A DNA stretch of 64,000 nt from Primula veris (taxonomy: Eukaryota > Streptophyta > Magnoliopsida > Ericales > Primulaceae): contig OY821742.1 in assembly GCA_963682055.1 (NCBI GenBank), positions 16,089,752 through 16,153,751 of the forward strand, read 5' to 3'. Both the position numbers and the translations under genes were made by a program. The notes under the pieces are model-generated. The model had not been told where the DNA came from and did not search any database. It saw only the letters and a list, made by a program, of their open reading frames with translations. Below, piece after piece: positions 1 through 11,476 of this stretch (position 1 is its first letter; every line of letters begins with the position of its first letter).

Positions 1-1174
1 GTTCGGTCGGTTTTTATTGAGTTGTAAGAATTTTTTTTAAAGTAATTTTTTAATGTTTCATACCGTGTTACTTAAAACTTAAGTTAAAAATTGTGTTATA
101 CAGGGACGGAACCAGGATGATTTTTTTAGGAGGGTCGTGGTGTAAAAAAATATGTCGAATATATGATAAAATAAATAAGATATAATAAAAAAATAAAGAA
201 TTTTTTATATATTTAACATAGCATAAAATAAATATGAAGTTAAGACAAACGGTATTGGACAATAAAATATTTTTTTTAGTAATCTTTGTTTCGGAAAATA
301 GAATGGTCATTTACGAAATTTGGTAATTTCAAGTTAAAAAACAGAAATTTTTAGAAAAAAACAACTAACATGATTTGAACTTCTAACGTTTCACTACCTT
401 AAAGTCAATTTTACCACTACATCAACAATTATTTTGTTTAATTAGGAGGGACCATCAATGTATATATCTTAAAAAAATTTAAATTACACATGCAAAAAAA
501 AAAAATGAAAATCACCGTCGGACACAAACCGATTTAATGGTATCATACAAAATAGCTGTGTTAACCACCACCTGCATTGATATTGTTCAAAGTTTGAAAT
601 TTTGCATAATTTTCTTATTTTCCTCAATAAGTCGTACGATAATGAAACCTTTGGAAATTCTACTACTTTCAGTTTTTTTTTCCTATGAAAACTTATGATT
701 TGTGAAACTAGAAATCTCTTTATATAACCAAGTTACCAAACAATACTCATCTTACCAAAACGATAATGTAATATCTTCTGACTTATACTCAATTTATAGA
801 ATGAATAGTATACATGACCAAAAAATTGCGGTAGTGTAATGTAATTTTCGTTTGCATATATTTACATAAGTAATAAATATACTACATAGAGCGACTTGGT
901 TGGAATGGTCGAGTATATAATTAGAGGGTCATGCTATTTACATAATTGGGACACTACATACCATATTTCTTTAGGTGGGTCCCTCCAGAAAATGGTGGGT
1001 TCCTATATTTGATTGGAGTATCATTTTCCTTAAAATATGGGTGATGCTAGACACACAAGTTGCACACAACTTCCACACTTCCTAGTTAATGAAAGTCCCT
1101 CCAAATGTACATAAAACACAATCTATAATTTGATAAACCAAAATATAAATATTCAACATAATAAAAACCCAACA
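1..1174. other. non-coding AT-rich flank
   Basis: No credible coding region is seen. The short open frames have low-complexity translations. Position 102 begins with CAGGGACGGAACCAGG, which resembles a hAT-type terminus, but no certain partner end or 8 bp duplication was found. Confidence 0.4.
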
Positions 1175-1400
1175 TACTAAAAATCCAAATAAAAATATAG
1201 TAGAACCCTAGTTGAGACTACCCTAAATTTAAATATTAATTAAAAATAAGAAAAATTATTAAATATGTTATTACTAATATATATATATATATAACTCAAT
1301 CTACTAAAAATCTAAATAAAAATATAATACAACTCTAGTTGAAACTAACCTAAATTTAAATATTAATTAAAAATAAAAAAAATTATTAAATCTGGTATTA

Positions 1401-1437
<37 letters not shown>

Positions 1438-1440
1438 CTC
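1175..1440. repeat. tandem duplication of ~127 bp with AT run
   Basis: Two diverged head-to-tail copies begin with TACTAAAAATCCAAATAAA (1175) and TACTAAAAATCTAAATAAA (1302). Each ends in an (AT)n run; the second run is at about 1403-1436. The copies differ by scattered substitutions and by AT-run length. Confidence 0.65.
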
Positions 1441-1811
1441 ACACACTGCATACATGTATATTTGGAGGAATAAAAATGTATTTTTTAACAAAAATATATT
1501 ATTATATATGTAAGAGAGTGTGCAATACATGTAAGTGAATGTGTAAGGAAGTGACAAATTAATAAATCAAAAGTAAAGCAACTCAAATTACAAATTATTC
1601 TCTCCTTCAATTTATTCCCACCATTTTTTTCAATTTAATGAAATTGTCACATCACTTGCCATCTAAGTGAGTCTAAGTGAGTGTGGTCTGGAGTTCAGGA
1701 ATTATGTGAGTATCATTTTACATAATTAGAGTACCTAGAAAAATAGTATGTGTCTACCCACTTCATTCTGTTTTTTTAAAAAAATTTCCATAGAAATAGG
1801 AAAAGAAAAAT

Positions 1812-1862
1812 AGGCAAAGGATTCAAACACCAGATCTAAACGCACTGCCAACTAAGCTAAGA
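1812..1862 (-). other. tRNA-like pol III box A/box B pair (possible SINE head)
   Basis: Read on the minus strand, TTAGCTTAGTTGGCAGTG resembles a tRNA A box. About 25 bases on, GGTGTTTGAATCC resembles a B box. No full cloverleaf with a matching acceptor stem is seen, so this is a decayed tRNA or the head of a tRNA-derived SINE. No poly(A) tail or target duplication was established. Confidence 0.3.
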
Positions 1863-1968
1863 GAGATTTGTGATCATCTTTGCGCTTAATATTTTTAAGT
1901 AGTTTTAAAAATCAAAAATTTCAATTTCCCTAAAAATTGCAACTTAGGCGCTGTAACCATAGGGCCGC

Positions 1969-2536
1969 CACTGCCGGTGCTAGAAATAAAACTAAGGTCC
2001 CTCCAAAAGGACTAAATTATTTCTCCTCAAGTATACGAATGTTTTTTTTTTTTTTTAGTTTCTCGAAAATTAAAGAAACCCAATAAATACCCAAAAATTG
2101 TAGTAGTTTATAACATTAAACATTTATTATAATTTGCTAGTTATAGTTTTTAAAGAACGGAAATATTGAATAGGTATTAACTATTCAATAATAGTGGTAA
2201 ATTTATGTAGCTTATAGTTATAGTACAATTAAGATGATTATTTAATTAATATAAGAAATAAATTTGCAACCTGTTGATAAATATTGCAAAAAAAAAAATG
2301 GAATAAAAGTACGAGCAACAAGGCTCGAAGTTCGGACCTTTTTTATGCAATAGAGGTGTCTAACACATTATGGCACCTCTACAACTTAATTTATATAATC
2401 GTTAAAAAACTATATATAAGTAAATACTGTATTTATCTATTTATGTATATAACTACTCATTTTCAAACTATTGGACCCCTTATTTCCTGAGGTTCCGTGT
2501 CGTAGCATAGCTCGCACTGGCCCAGAACCGGCCCTG
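1969..2536. mobile_element. possible non-autonomous hAT-like element
   Basis: The left edge reads CACTGCCGGTGCTAG and the inverted right edge CAGGGCCGGTTCTGG, matching at roughly 11 of 15 positions. Inner flanks are also mirrored (AAGGTCCCTCC and GGACCCCTT). The outer 8 bp do not match, so the boundaries are tentative. No coding capacity is seen. Confidence 0.35.
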
Positions 2537-2633
2537 ATCGTATATATTATATAAATATTCTACAATGGACTGTATATTTCTTATATAAACAAATATACTA
2601 TTACTAAGTCTTATGTTGGATCCACCCGTAATT

Positions 2634-3330
2634 GTTGAGACATTCGAAAGTTGTTACCCTCACAAAGTCACAGTGATAAGAAAAAATTATGATAATGCAG
2701 TGTAGCAAAACGAAACGAATAACAATTTACATGTTCATGTTTAATTAAAAGGTTTAGGTTATACGTTTGGGGGTTTAGTATTATATCAAAATAGTAAACT
2801 TATTTATATATAAAAATCAATATAAACAACTATATAGTAGTTTGTTATTATTTTACAAAACCAATATTATTTCAAAGGTTACATGTAATTCACCCTTATA
2901 TAATGGAAATTTGGTTTGAAAAATTGTATTAGTATACGAATCTAATTTTTAATGTATTATTTACTGACTAAACAAACTGAAATTTTTCGTAATCGTAGAG
3001 ACATTCGAAAGTTGTTACACCCTCACAATGATAAAAATAAATTATGAAAATGCAGTGTAGCAAACGAAACGAAAAAGAATATACATGTTTCATGTTTATT
3101 TGAAAGGTTTAGGGGTTAGTATCACATCAAAATAATAAACTTATTTATATTTAAAAATCAATATAAACAACTACTGTAGTTTGTTATTATATTACAAAAT
3201 CAATATTATTCCAAAGATTACATGTAATTCACCATTATAAAATAAAAACTTGGTTTAAAATTATTGTATAAGTATACAAATCTAATTATATATGTATTAA
3301 TATTTACTGACTAAACAAATTGAATTTTTT
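2634..3330. repeat. tandem duplication, period ~361 bp
   Basis: Unit 1 begins at 2634 (GTTGAGACATTCGAAAGTTG) and unit 2 at 2995 (GTAGAGACATTCGAAAGTTG). They stay alignable to the shared TTACTGACTAAACAAA near each end, with many substitutions and short indels. There is no coding capacity. The full-length Copia starts about 140 bp downstream. Confidence 0.85.
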
Positions 3331-3472
3331 TGAATTGGAAGACCTTTGCTCGTATCGTCTTGTTTACTAAACTAGTTATACATTCTTTATTCATTTAGAA
3401 ACTTAACGAACATGAAGTTATTATGTTACGATGTGAATGCGACACGTTTGACTAAAAAGGTGAGGCATTAGT

Positions 3473-3788
3473 TGTAGAAACTGTGTAAACTGTTTGTATT
3501 ACGATCATCAAGGAAACTTGATGATCGTGTTTATATATAAAAGAGCATCTCGTATTTATATATATATAGAGAGAGAATATAGAAAAGGTAAAAGTTATGT
3601 TCTATTTAGTCCCCTTGACCTTATATAGTAATAGTTTACATTAATTACAAATTACCCTTGTACATTATGTAAATTGACACATTGAGTCCAAGATTCACAA
3701 GCTGTCTTATAGTTTACTGAATACTTCAATTAAGTCCCTGTATTCCTGAAACATTACAAATAACACTACAAAACACACAATGTTAATA
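3473..3788 (-). repeat. Copia 3' LTR (left copy)
   Basis: 316 bp direct repeat of 8421-8736, starting TGTAGAAACTGTGTAAACTG on the plus strand and ending at AATGTTAATA. It is the 3' LTR because the element reads leftward. Confidence 0.93.
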
Positions 3789-3800
3789 TACCTCCCTCAA
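3789..3800 (-). promoter_or_regulatory. polypurine tract of the Copia element
   Basis: On the minus strand TTGAGGGAGGTA lies immediately upstream of the 3' LTR, where plus-strand DNA synthesis is primed. Confidence 0.8.
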
Positions 3801-4160
3801 TATGGATTGTGCAAAGAAAGCACACCCATCTTGAGGAATAAACTGTTAAACATAGGAGCTTCAAGAGCCTTTGTGAACAAATCAGCAAGATTATTGTTTG
3901 AATAAACATGCATTGGATGAACTATTTTCTGTAAAATTTTCTCCCTTATAAAATGGCAATCTACCTCTATATGCTTACTTCTTTCATGGTGTACCGGATT
4001 ATTAGCTAATGCTATCTGTGTAAAGAATGGCAGGTTTATCATGATTTACACCAAAATCCTTAAGTAAACTTGTTAACCATACAATTTCACAACTTGTTGT
4101 TGCCATAGCCCTATATTCTGCTTCTGCAGAACTCCTAGATACAATTTGCTGTTTTTACTC
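3797..4160 (-). pseudogene. RNase H C-terminal part of Copia pol, frameshifted
   Basis: The pol reading frame is lost near 4155 at an A-run after the SWKSK motif of RNase H. The neighbouring frame from there encodes the expected continuation (SRSSAEAEYRAMA-type motif). The original frame returns near 4025 with IALANNPVHHERSKHIE, the conserved end of Copia RNase H, and closes at 3797. Two compensating frameshifts, with a small loss at the second, therefore break the last domain. The polyprotein as read stops at 4073, so RNase H should be inactive unless a frameshift is bypassed. Confidence 0.85.
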
Positions 4161-7100
4161 TTCCATGAAATAAGAGAATCTCCTAAATAGACACAAAAAC
4201 CAGTCACTGACCTTCTACTATCTAAACATGCAGCCCAATCAGAATCAGTAAAAGCTTTCAAACTAAGTTCTGAGGTGGAGGAAAAGAAAATACCCAGTGA
4301 TGGATTGTTCTTAATATATTTTAAAATTCTAATTGCTGCATTATAATGATCAATACTAGGAGCAGATAAAAATTGACTTAAAACATGTACAACATAACTA
4401 ATATCAGGTCTTGTTATGGTTAGATATAACAATCTTCCTATTAACCTTCTATATTTAGTAATATCATCTAACAGATTAGTATTATAAGAAGTAAACTTAA
4501 TCTTAGTATCCATGGGAAATAAAGATGGCTTAACAGCCAACTGTCCTGTATCTTCTAACAATTCTAAAGCATATTTTCTTTGGCAAACATGTATTCCTAA
4601 ACTACTTCTAGCTACCTCAAGTCCAAGAAAATACCTGAGTGGACCCAAGTCTTTTAGCTGGAACTTAGTATTGAGACGAATCTTTACCTGTTCAATCAAA
4701 GAAGAAGAAGCACTTCCTAACAAAATATCATCTACATAAACAAGTAAAACCAAAAAATCTCCATTTTTATTATAGGTAAACAAAGAATGATCAGCTACTG
4801 ACTGTTCAAACCCAAAAGATATCAAAGCCATATTTAATTTTGAAAACCATTGTCTTGAAGCCTGTTTTAAACCATATAAGGACTTTTGTAATTTACAAAC
4901 CAAAGATGGTGACTCATTTTTCTGAAAACCAGGTGGAACCATCATATAAACCTCTTCATCTAATTCACCATGTAAAAAAGTATTATTTACATCAACTTGT
5001 GACAAAAACCAACTTTTAGATGCTGCAACAGCCAAAAAAGTCCTAACAGTAGTCATTTTTGCAACAGGTGAAAAATTAGCATCATAATCTATTCCTTCTA
5101 ACTGAGTATAACCTTTTGCAACTAATCTAGCCTTATATCTTTCTATAGTTCCATCAGATTTATGTTTAATCTTATAAACCCACTTACACCCTATAAGTTG
5201 TTTTTCTTCTGGTAACTTAATTAAAACCCATGTCTTATTAGCCTCTAAGGCTTCTATTTCTTTCTTCATAGCTTCTAACCATAAATGATTAGTCTGAGCC
5301 TGCTTATAAGTTTTAGGTTCTATATTAGCAGAAATAGAGAGACAAAAAGACTTATAATTCTTTGAAATATTATTATAAGACAAAAAAGAAGATAAAGGAT
5401 ATGTAAGTGTACTGCTATGACTTAAAACATTGTTCATTTGAACATGAAAATTCTGCAAATAACCTGGAGTTTTATGTGCCCTCTTTGTTCTCCTTTGTAC
5501 CTGTGCATCTATATCATCACTAATAATATTACTAGTTCTATTTTTAGCATTATTGTGACTATTATCTTGATTAACACCACTAATACCACTATTATCATTT
5601 GTATTATGGACTTCATCTTTCTGAAAAATAGATAAACCATCAACATTTATATCTTTAGAATATAGAAATATATGCTCATAAAAAACTACATCTCTACTAA
5701 GAAAAAAAAAATGTGTATCACAGTCATATAGTTTATAACCTTTAGTACTAGTCCCATAACCAACCATAACACACTTTCTTGTTCTTTTATCAAACTTAGT
5801 TCTATTTCTGGACAAAGTACTGGCAAAACACAAACTTCCAAAAACTCTAAGATGATTATAAGTAGGTTTCTTATTATACAACATCTCATATGGTGACTTA
5901 TTACCTAACAAAGGAGTTGGCAATCTATTTATTAAATAAATCGCTGTTAAAACACACTCTCCCCAAAAAATAAGAGGCAAAGAAGATTGAAACCTAAGAG
6001 TTGTGGCAACATTAAGAATATGTTGATGTTTTCTTTCAACAACACCATTCTGATGTGGAGTATCCATACAGCTAGTCTGGTGAATAATACCATTGTTAGC
6101 ATAAAAACAAGACAAATTAAACTCACTACCATTATCAGATCTTAATACTTTAATCTTTAAACCAAATTGTGTTAAAACCATTTGATGAAACATAGGCAAG
6201 ATTGTAGCAGTTTCAGACTTATGTTTTAACAAGAAAATCCAAGTACACCTAGTATAATCATCAACTATAGTTAAAAAATATTGTTCTGCAACATGAGTAG
6301 CAACAGTATATGGACCCCATAGATCACAATGAATAATATCAAAAGCACAAGTAGTTACAGTATTACTAACAGGAAAAGAAGACCTGTGATGTTTAGAAAA
6401 ATGACAAAACTCACAAACTACATCATTATTATCCATACAAATAGTATCATTGATTTCAACTGAAACAAGTCTAAGAATAGACTGAGAAGGATGTCCTAAC
6501 CTAAAATGCCACACACTTAGCTTATTCTGAATAGCAACATTATTACAAGAAAGAATAGAATCAAAAGAAGACTTTATAACAACTGGATTTTTAAAAATGT
6601 AAAGACCATGCTGCTCTTCTGCACTACCAATCATCTTCAAGGAGCCCTGGTCCTGTATTGAACATATTTTATCTCTAAAAATTAAAGAGCAAGTTGAATC
6701 TCTTGCTAACTTACTAACTGAAACAAGATTAAAACTAAAAGAAGGTACACACAACACATTATGTAACACCAAACCTGACTGAAAAAATATTGTTCCTATA
6801 TGAGTTACTAAAGTAGTGTTCCCATTAGGTAAATTCACATGTGGTATACAAGAAGCTTTAACTTCTGAAAAATAATTAGAGCTATTAACCATGTGTTCAA
6901 TAGCACCACTATCTAAAATCCAATTTGCATTTAATTTGGTTTTACTAACAAAACTATTACTGTAAGTAGATAAAGAGGTAAAAGCAAAGGATATAGGTAT
7001 ACCTGACATTCCTGTGTATGTCAAATTAGAAAAAGGTGTGGCTTGCTGAGAATCAGAAAAAGATGTTGTTTGATGAACCATATGATCAGAAACACTAGAA

Positions 7101-8194
7101 GTCTGATCAGAAACACTAGAAGACATATTCTGATGAGATGGTACTGGATAAGGTGAATGAAACAACTGCTGTTGTGGTTGAAAAACTAACTGAGATTGAG
7201 CATAAGCTTGATGAGCTTGAGGTTGTGTACCACTAAACCTAGACACACCAAAACTAGCCCTTGGCCTAGGCCTCCACCCTGGTGGATAACCATGAACCCT
7301 ATAACACCTATCTTTGGTGTGTCTATCAGAACCACAGTGAGAACACCTCATGATACCTTTTCCAGAATTATAACTTGGTCTAAAACTACCAGAATTTGGC
7401 CTAAAATTGTATGAACCTGGCCTATACTTACTATTATCCTGAGAAGACTGGGCAATCAAAGCCATATTATGTACTGGTACATTCTTACCAATACTATTTT
7501 GTTTTTCATCCTGAGTAATCATGACATAAATGTCATTCATAGTGGGCATTGGTTTCATTAGAAGAATTTGCCCCCTTGCCATGGAATAACTCTCATTTAG
7601 ACCCATCAAGAATGTCATCTTAAAAACTCTATTTTCTCTAATAATAACAGCACTCATGAAATTACAGGTACAACTTCCTATAGTCCCACAACTACACCTA
7701 GGAAGTGGACTTAGAATATTTAAAGAATTCCAATAAGTTTCCAGTTTAGTAAAATAAGAAGCAACACTCATATCTCCTTGAATAGTACTATGTAATTCTT
7801 GATGCAACTCATAAATTCTTGCTTCATTTCCTTGAGAAAACCTTTCTGTTAACTCTCTCCACATGTTATTAGCAGTATCAACATATAAAATAGATTGAGC
7901 AATCTCATCATTTATTGAATTTATTATCCAACTCATTACAATCAAGTTACACTGCATCCAAGCACCATACGAGACATCTCCCTCTACTGGGCATATTAAA
8001 GAACCATTAATAAACCCTAATTTGAATTTTGCCCCTATTGAAATTTCCATAGCCCTTTTCCAAGAATGAAAATTAGACCCTGCTAATTTAGGGTTTACTA
8101 AACTAGTACTGATATTCTCATTAGTACTAATGAAATAAGGATTCATGGTATTAATAGGCTGATTAGAAACCGAATCTAGATTAACTCCAGACAT
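4073..8194 (-). CDS. Copia Gag-Pol polyprotein (1373 aa, RNase H truncated)
   Basis: This encodes the capsid, protease, integrase and reverse transcriptase needed for retrotransposition through a cytoplasmic particle. Visible domains in order: an N-terminal gag region (LAGSNFHSWKRAMEI near 38-52); a CCHC zinc knuckle at 284-297; an aspartic protease with DSGA at 428-431; an HHCC GAG-pre-integrase zinc finger at about 563-597; and an integrase core with CDLWGPY (about 623), RSDNG (about 686) and E near 720. Reverse transcriptase spans about 985-1230 with the YVDD box at 1153-1156, followed by the start of RNase H (TDSDW near 1316). Gag and Pol share one frame, as is usual for Copia. The start lies about 225 bp inside the 5' LTR. 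The only clear break is the frameshift at the RNase H end. Protease reads DSGAIEHM where DSGATDHM is common. I see no internal stop. Confidence 0.95.
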   Translation of the reverse strand: MSGVNLDSVSNQPINTMNPYFISTNENISTSLVNPKLAGSNFHSWKRAMEISIGAKFKLGFINGSLICPVEGDVSYGAWMQCNLIVMSWIINSINDEIAQSILYVDTANNMWRELTERFSQGNEARIYELHQELHSTIQGDMSVASYFTKLETYWNSLNILSPLPRCSCGTIGSCTCNFMSAVIIRENRVFKMTFLMGLNESYSMARGQILLMKPMPTMNDIYVMITQDEKQNSIGKNVPVHNMALIAQSSQDNSKYRPGSYNFRPNSGSFRPSYNSGKGIMRCSHCGSDRHTKDRCYRVHGYPPGWRPRPRASFGVSRFSGTQPQAHQAYAQSQLVFQPQQQLFHSPYPVPSHQNMSSSVSDQTSSVSDHMVHQTTSFSDSQQATPFSNLTYTGMSGIPISFAFTSLSTYSNSFVSKTKLNANWILDSGAIEHMVNSSNYFSEVKASCIPHVNLPNGNTTLVTHIGTIFFQSGLVLHNVLCVPSFSFNLVSVSKLARDSTCSLIFRDKICSIQDQGSLKMIGSAEEQHGLYIFKNPVVIKSSFDSILSCNNVAIQNKLSVWHFRLGHPSQSILRLVSVEINDTICMDNNDVVCEFCHFSKHHRSSFPVSNTVTTCAFDIIHCDLWGPYTVATHVAEQYFLTIVDDYTRCTWIFLLKHKSETATILPMFHQMVLTQFGLKIKVLRSDNGSEFNLSCFYANNGIIHQTSCMDTPHQNGVVERKHQHILNVATTLRFQSSLPLIFWGECVLTAIYLINRLPTPLLGNKSPYEMLYNKKPTYNHLRVFGSLCFASTLSRNRTKFDKRTRKCVMVGYGTSTKGYKLYDCDTHFFFLSRDVVFYEHIFLYSKDINVDGLSIFQKDEVHNTNDNSGISGVNQDNSHNNAKNRTSNIISDDIDAQVQRRTKRAHKTPGYLQNFHVQMNNVLSHSSTLTYPLSSFLSYNNISKNYKSFCLSISANIEPKTYKQAQTNHLWLEAMKKEIEALEANKTWVLIKLPEEKQLIGCKWVYKIKHKSDGTIERYKARLVAKGYTQLEGIDYDANFSPVAKMTTVRTFLAVAASKSWFLSQVDVNNTFLHGELDEEVYMMVPPGFQKNESPSLVCKLQKSLYGLKQASRQWFSKLNMALISFGFEQSVADHSLFTYNKNGDFLVLLVYVDDILLGSASSSLIEQVKIRLNTKFQLKDLGPLRYFLGLEVARSSLGIHVCQRKYALELLEDTGQLAVKPSLFPMDTKIKFTSYNTNLLDDITKYRRLIGRLLYLTITRPDISYVVHVLSQFLSAPSIDHYNAAIRILKYIKNNPSLGIFFSSTSELSLKAFTDSDWAACLDSRRSVTGFCVYLGDSLISWKSKNSKLYLGVLQKQNIGLWQQQVVKLYG

Positions 8195-8408
8195 AACCCA
8201 AAAACAGAACCAAGAACCCTAATTTCAAACAAAACTAGGTTTGAGAAACGAAGAAATAAAAGAAGACTTGAGTATAGATATTACCCGATTTTCTGAGAAA
8301 TAAAACCCCTTTTAAAGAAGTATGAAACAGGCTAATCTTCCAATTCTGTGGAAAAAAAGCCCTAATTCTGTGAGAATTGAAAACAGCGGAACAACGAGCT
8401 TATAAACT

Positions 8409-8420
8409 GCTCTTATACCA
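8409..8420 (-). promoter_or_regulatory. primer binding site, initiator tRNA-Met type
   Basis: On the minus strand TGGTATAAGAGC directly follows the 5' LTR. It matches the plant initiator tRNA-Met PBS (TGGTATCAGAGC) with one mismatch. First-strand cDNA synthesis would start here. Confidence 0.9.
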
Positions 8421-8736
8421 TGTAGAAACTGTGTAAACTGTTTGTATTACGATCATCAAAGAAACTTGATGATCGTGTTTATATATAAAAGAACATCTCG
8501 TATTTATATATAGAGAGAGAAAGAATATAGAAAAGGTAAAATTTATGTTCTATTTAGTCCCCTGGACCTTATATAGTAATAGTTTACATTAATTACAAAT
8601 TTCCTTTGTACATTCTGTAAATTGACACATTGAGTCCAAGATTCACAAGCTGTCTTATAGTTTACTGAATACTTCAATTAAGTCTTTGTATTTCTGAAAC
8701 ATCACAAATAACACTACAAAACACACAATGTTAATA
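8421..8736 (-). repeat. Copia 5' LTR (right copy)
   Basis: 316 bp, the same length as 3473-3788. Differences include several C/T changes near the right end and a shifted short TA/GA run. Confidence 0.93.
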
Positions 8737-8741
8737 TTAGT

Positions 8742-10575
8742 ATCCCTATTTCCGCTTTATAATTATTTCAACATTTAACTGATTTTAAACAACCATATAA
8801 TCTAATTATAGAATAAAAGCAAATTTCAATACACATTTTAAGTTCACAAAATTTTGGATTTCAAGTTGAAAAGATCACTTTAATACTAAGGTAAGATGGT
8901 TTTAGGAGGAAGGTGGATAAGTTTAAGTTTTAAGATAAATATATTATATTTTTTCACATATTACTGGTTTTTCTTTTCTTTTCTTTTTCTGCCGCTTCTT
9001 TCACATATCACACACACGTCTCCTATATTCCCACGAACTGCTTCCCTCAATTCTCTCTTTTTCTGCAACTGATAAGTAGCACTGCGACTCCAAAGTGGAC
9101 ACTTGACAAGTTCATTGGTTATAAATTGTTTTCCTTTCTTTTTTTCTTTCAAATTTTTTATGTGTCTCGTCTCATTGCAGGATATTTACTGAATGCAGCG
9201 AGGCTATATCAAGATTTGTTAACTGATAAGGTTACTAATTTCCAAAATAAAATGAGTTTTGTAATGGTTGATTATCTTAATTTTAGTAATTTTTACAAGA
9301 AAAAAAATTTATCGGTAGTTTAGAAACCAAAATTCAGGTTGATGATAGAAATTTGTTGCGTTCGGTATTTTTGTGCAATTGAGATACGACGTTTGTGTTT
9401 GATGTTGGTTTCTACTTGGTTCTCGATTTAATTTTTCTTATTATGTGAATCAATTTGGAAGTTTTGATTGGAATAGGCTGTTTAAGTTGGCTTTACTTCA
9501 TTTTCCAATATGTGGTCTTTCATATGTTGATAAATTAATTTTCGTCCAACCCCATTGGGCCAATTCAATGTTAATAGACATTCTGTTTCTAGTTATGGGT
9601 TTCTTTTGTTGCATAATGTTTTATCTTATTTTTTTTATAATCAAAATTTTATTAAAACTCGGAACCAAAATAGAAGCGAGAGAAGTATTAGAGTTTGACT
9701 AAAAAAAAATATAAGAAAGCAAAACCAATACGAGAGAATGTAAAAGGAAGAAAAAAAAAAGGTGAACTCCGAGCTATTCTATAAGCGCTTGCTCCCAAAT
9801 CATATTTTATCTTGTGATGCATTAACTTTCATTAGATATTTCAAATAACCAACTCAATCCCTCTAATTTTTATGTATTTACCTCCAGTAATAACCTAAAG
9901 CCATCTATTAAAGATTACATATTATTTCATATGGGCTTAGAAGTTGCAGATTTTTAGCCAAAAAATGAGCTTATTTGAAGATATGTAAAACATTTATCTT
10001 AAATCTTTAACCTTTTCACAATTGATAAGAAATAAAAAGTAATGGGCAATCAAACAAGGCCATATATTTACTTTTCTTTTGTGTTTTTGTAAAGTCAGCT
10101 GCATACCTTATACAAAATGTTGCTTGTGTTCTTAAAGAACCTGTATAGGTTGTTAGAACCGCAACCTTTAACTAAATGAGCTGCCTTATTTGAATATGTG
10201 AAAATACTGGTTCATTTAGCTTAAACTTTTAACCTTCCCATAGCACAAATAAGAGAAGCTCAGATCAACAAAGAAACGAGCTACAAAGCCACAACTAAGC
10301 AAGCTCTATACGTACTTCTTTTAGTAAAAAAACTGTGTTTCTGAAATATCAGTTGTTTATTGTCGGTGTTCTTATTGATTGAGTTTTATCAAAAATTAAA
10401 AAAAGCTATTTTACTAGTATTGTCAGTTTATGATAACTTTTTTCATAGCTACTGAACTAGTATTGTACTAGTATTGCAGACATCAATTGGCCGAATTGCA
10501 GAAGCGACACGCTTTGAATCTTTATCTTCCGAATCTAGGATCGTAATCGGTCGTCATGGTTGACCAGAAGGTGCA
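8742..10575. other. non-coding region left of the CACTA gene remnant
   Basis: No recognisable coding region. The open frames at 9126-9323 and 9445-9702 have low-complexity, hydrophobic translations without known motifs. I looked for a CACTACAAG left terminus of the CACTA element here and did not find one. Confidence 0.4.
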
Positions 10576-11476
10576 ATCTCTCCTATATTTTCACTTTGTT
10601 GAAGTTCTTGCTTTATTTAAACATATCTCCATTTACCAAAATTTTAAACAACACAACTGGACTTATATAAAATGATAATCCTGAGGAACTCTCAACTTAA
10701 TCATGTTTATTTTTAATAAGGGGAAACCAAACTTATATGACATGTTTTTTTAATAATTTTTTGGTTTTATCTTTGTTCATCAGACTTCCACAATTTCATC
10801 AAAAAACCGTAAATCTTCATCAAACGTTTCTCCTCACCTCTCAGAGACAACGCCCAATGGCACACGAGGTGGAGGCAAGACTAATCTGGCCAGTATTTAA
10901 AAAAATAAAAAATATTAACCGACCTATTTCTGATGATGTTGCCGGTGGGTCTGCAATCCGAAGCCATGGACGCGAGACAAAATTTACTCCTACCACAAAT
11001 AAGCATGATCCACATATTTCCAATGAGGTCAAACACAATTATGTCATTCTACGTATCTCTCCTATATTTTTGCTTTGTTGAAGTTCTTGCTTTTATTTAA
11101 ACGTATCTTCATTTATGGAAATTTGAAACAACACAACTGGACTTATATAAAATAGTAATACTCGGGATCTCTCAACTTCATCATGTTTATTTTTAATAAT
11201 AGGCAATCAAACTTATATGACATGTTTTTTAATCATTTTTTGATTTTATTTTTATTCATCAGACTTCTACAATTTCATCTAAAAAACATAGATCTCCTCA
11301 CCTCTCAGAGGCAACGCCCAATGGCACACGAGGTGGAGACAATATTACAATTGATCTGACCAGTATTCTCAACAAAAAAATATTGATCAACCTATTTCGA
11401 ATGATGTTTCCGGTGGGTCTGCAATCATGATCCACATATTTCGAATGAGGTCGAACACAACTCTGCCATTTTACGT
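10576..11476 (+). repeat. tandem duplication (~479 bp period) carrying an exon-like segment
   Basis: Both units begin ATCTCTCCTATATTTT (10576 and 11055) and share TTGAAGTTCTTGCTTT, CAACACAACTGGACTTATAT and CAACGCCCAATGGCACACGA. Unit 2 is shorter, ending near 11476. The unit joins intron-like AT-rich DNA to a short exon-like stretch (MAHEVEAR motif), so one exon and its upstream intron seem to have been duplicated head to tail. Confidence 0.85.

Larger units (their letters stand above)
3468..8741 (-). mobile_element. near-complete Ty1/Copia LTR retrotransposon
   Basis: Two 316 bp direct LTRs (3473-3788 and 8421-8736) bracket a minus-strand gag-pol. The outer flanks are an identical 5 bp duplication, TTAGT, at 3468-3472 and 8737-8741. 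In element orientation the interior opens with an initiator tRNA-Met-type PBS and ends with a GAGGGAGGTA polypurine tract. The LTRs differ at about a dozen positions over 316 bp by my hand count, so insertion is relatively recent but not brand new. In element orientation the LTR starts TATTAACA rather than TG, and ends ACA. Confidence 0.95.

Noticed and set aside
5438..5889. Short ORFs within the Copia gag-pol
   Set aside because: They are shadows of the 1373 codon frame.
9126..9702. Two plus-strand ORFs considered as CACTA or host exons
   Set aside because: Hydrophobic, low-complexity translations without motifs; no match in order or content to TNPD or Transposase_24.
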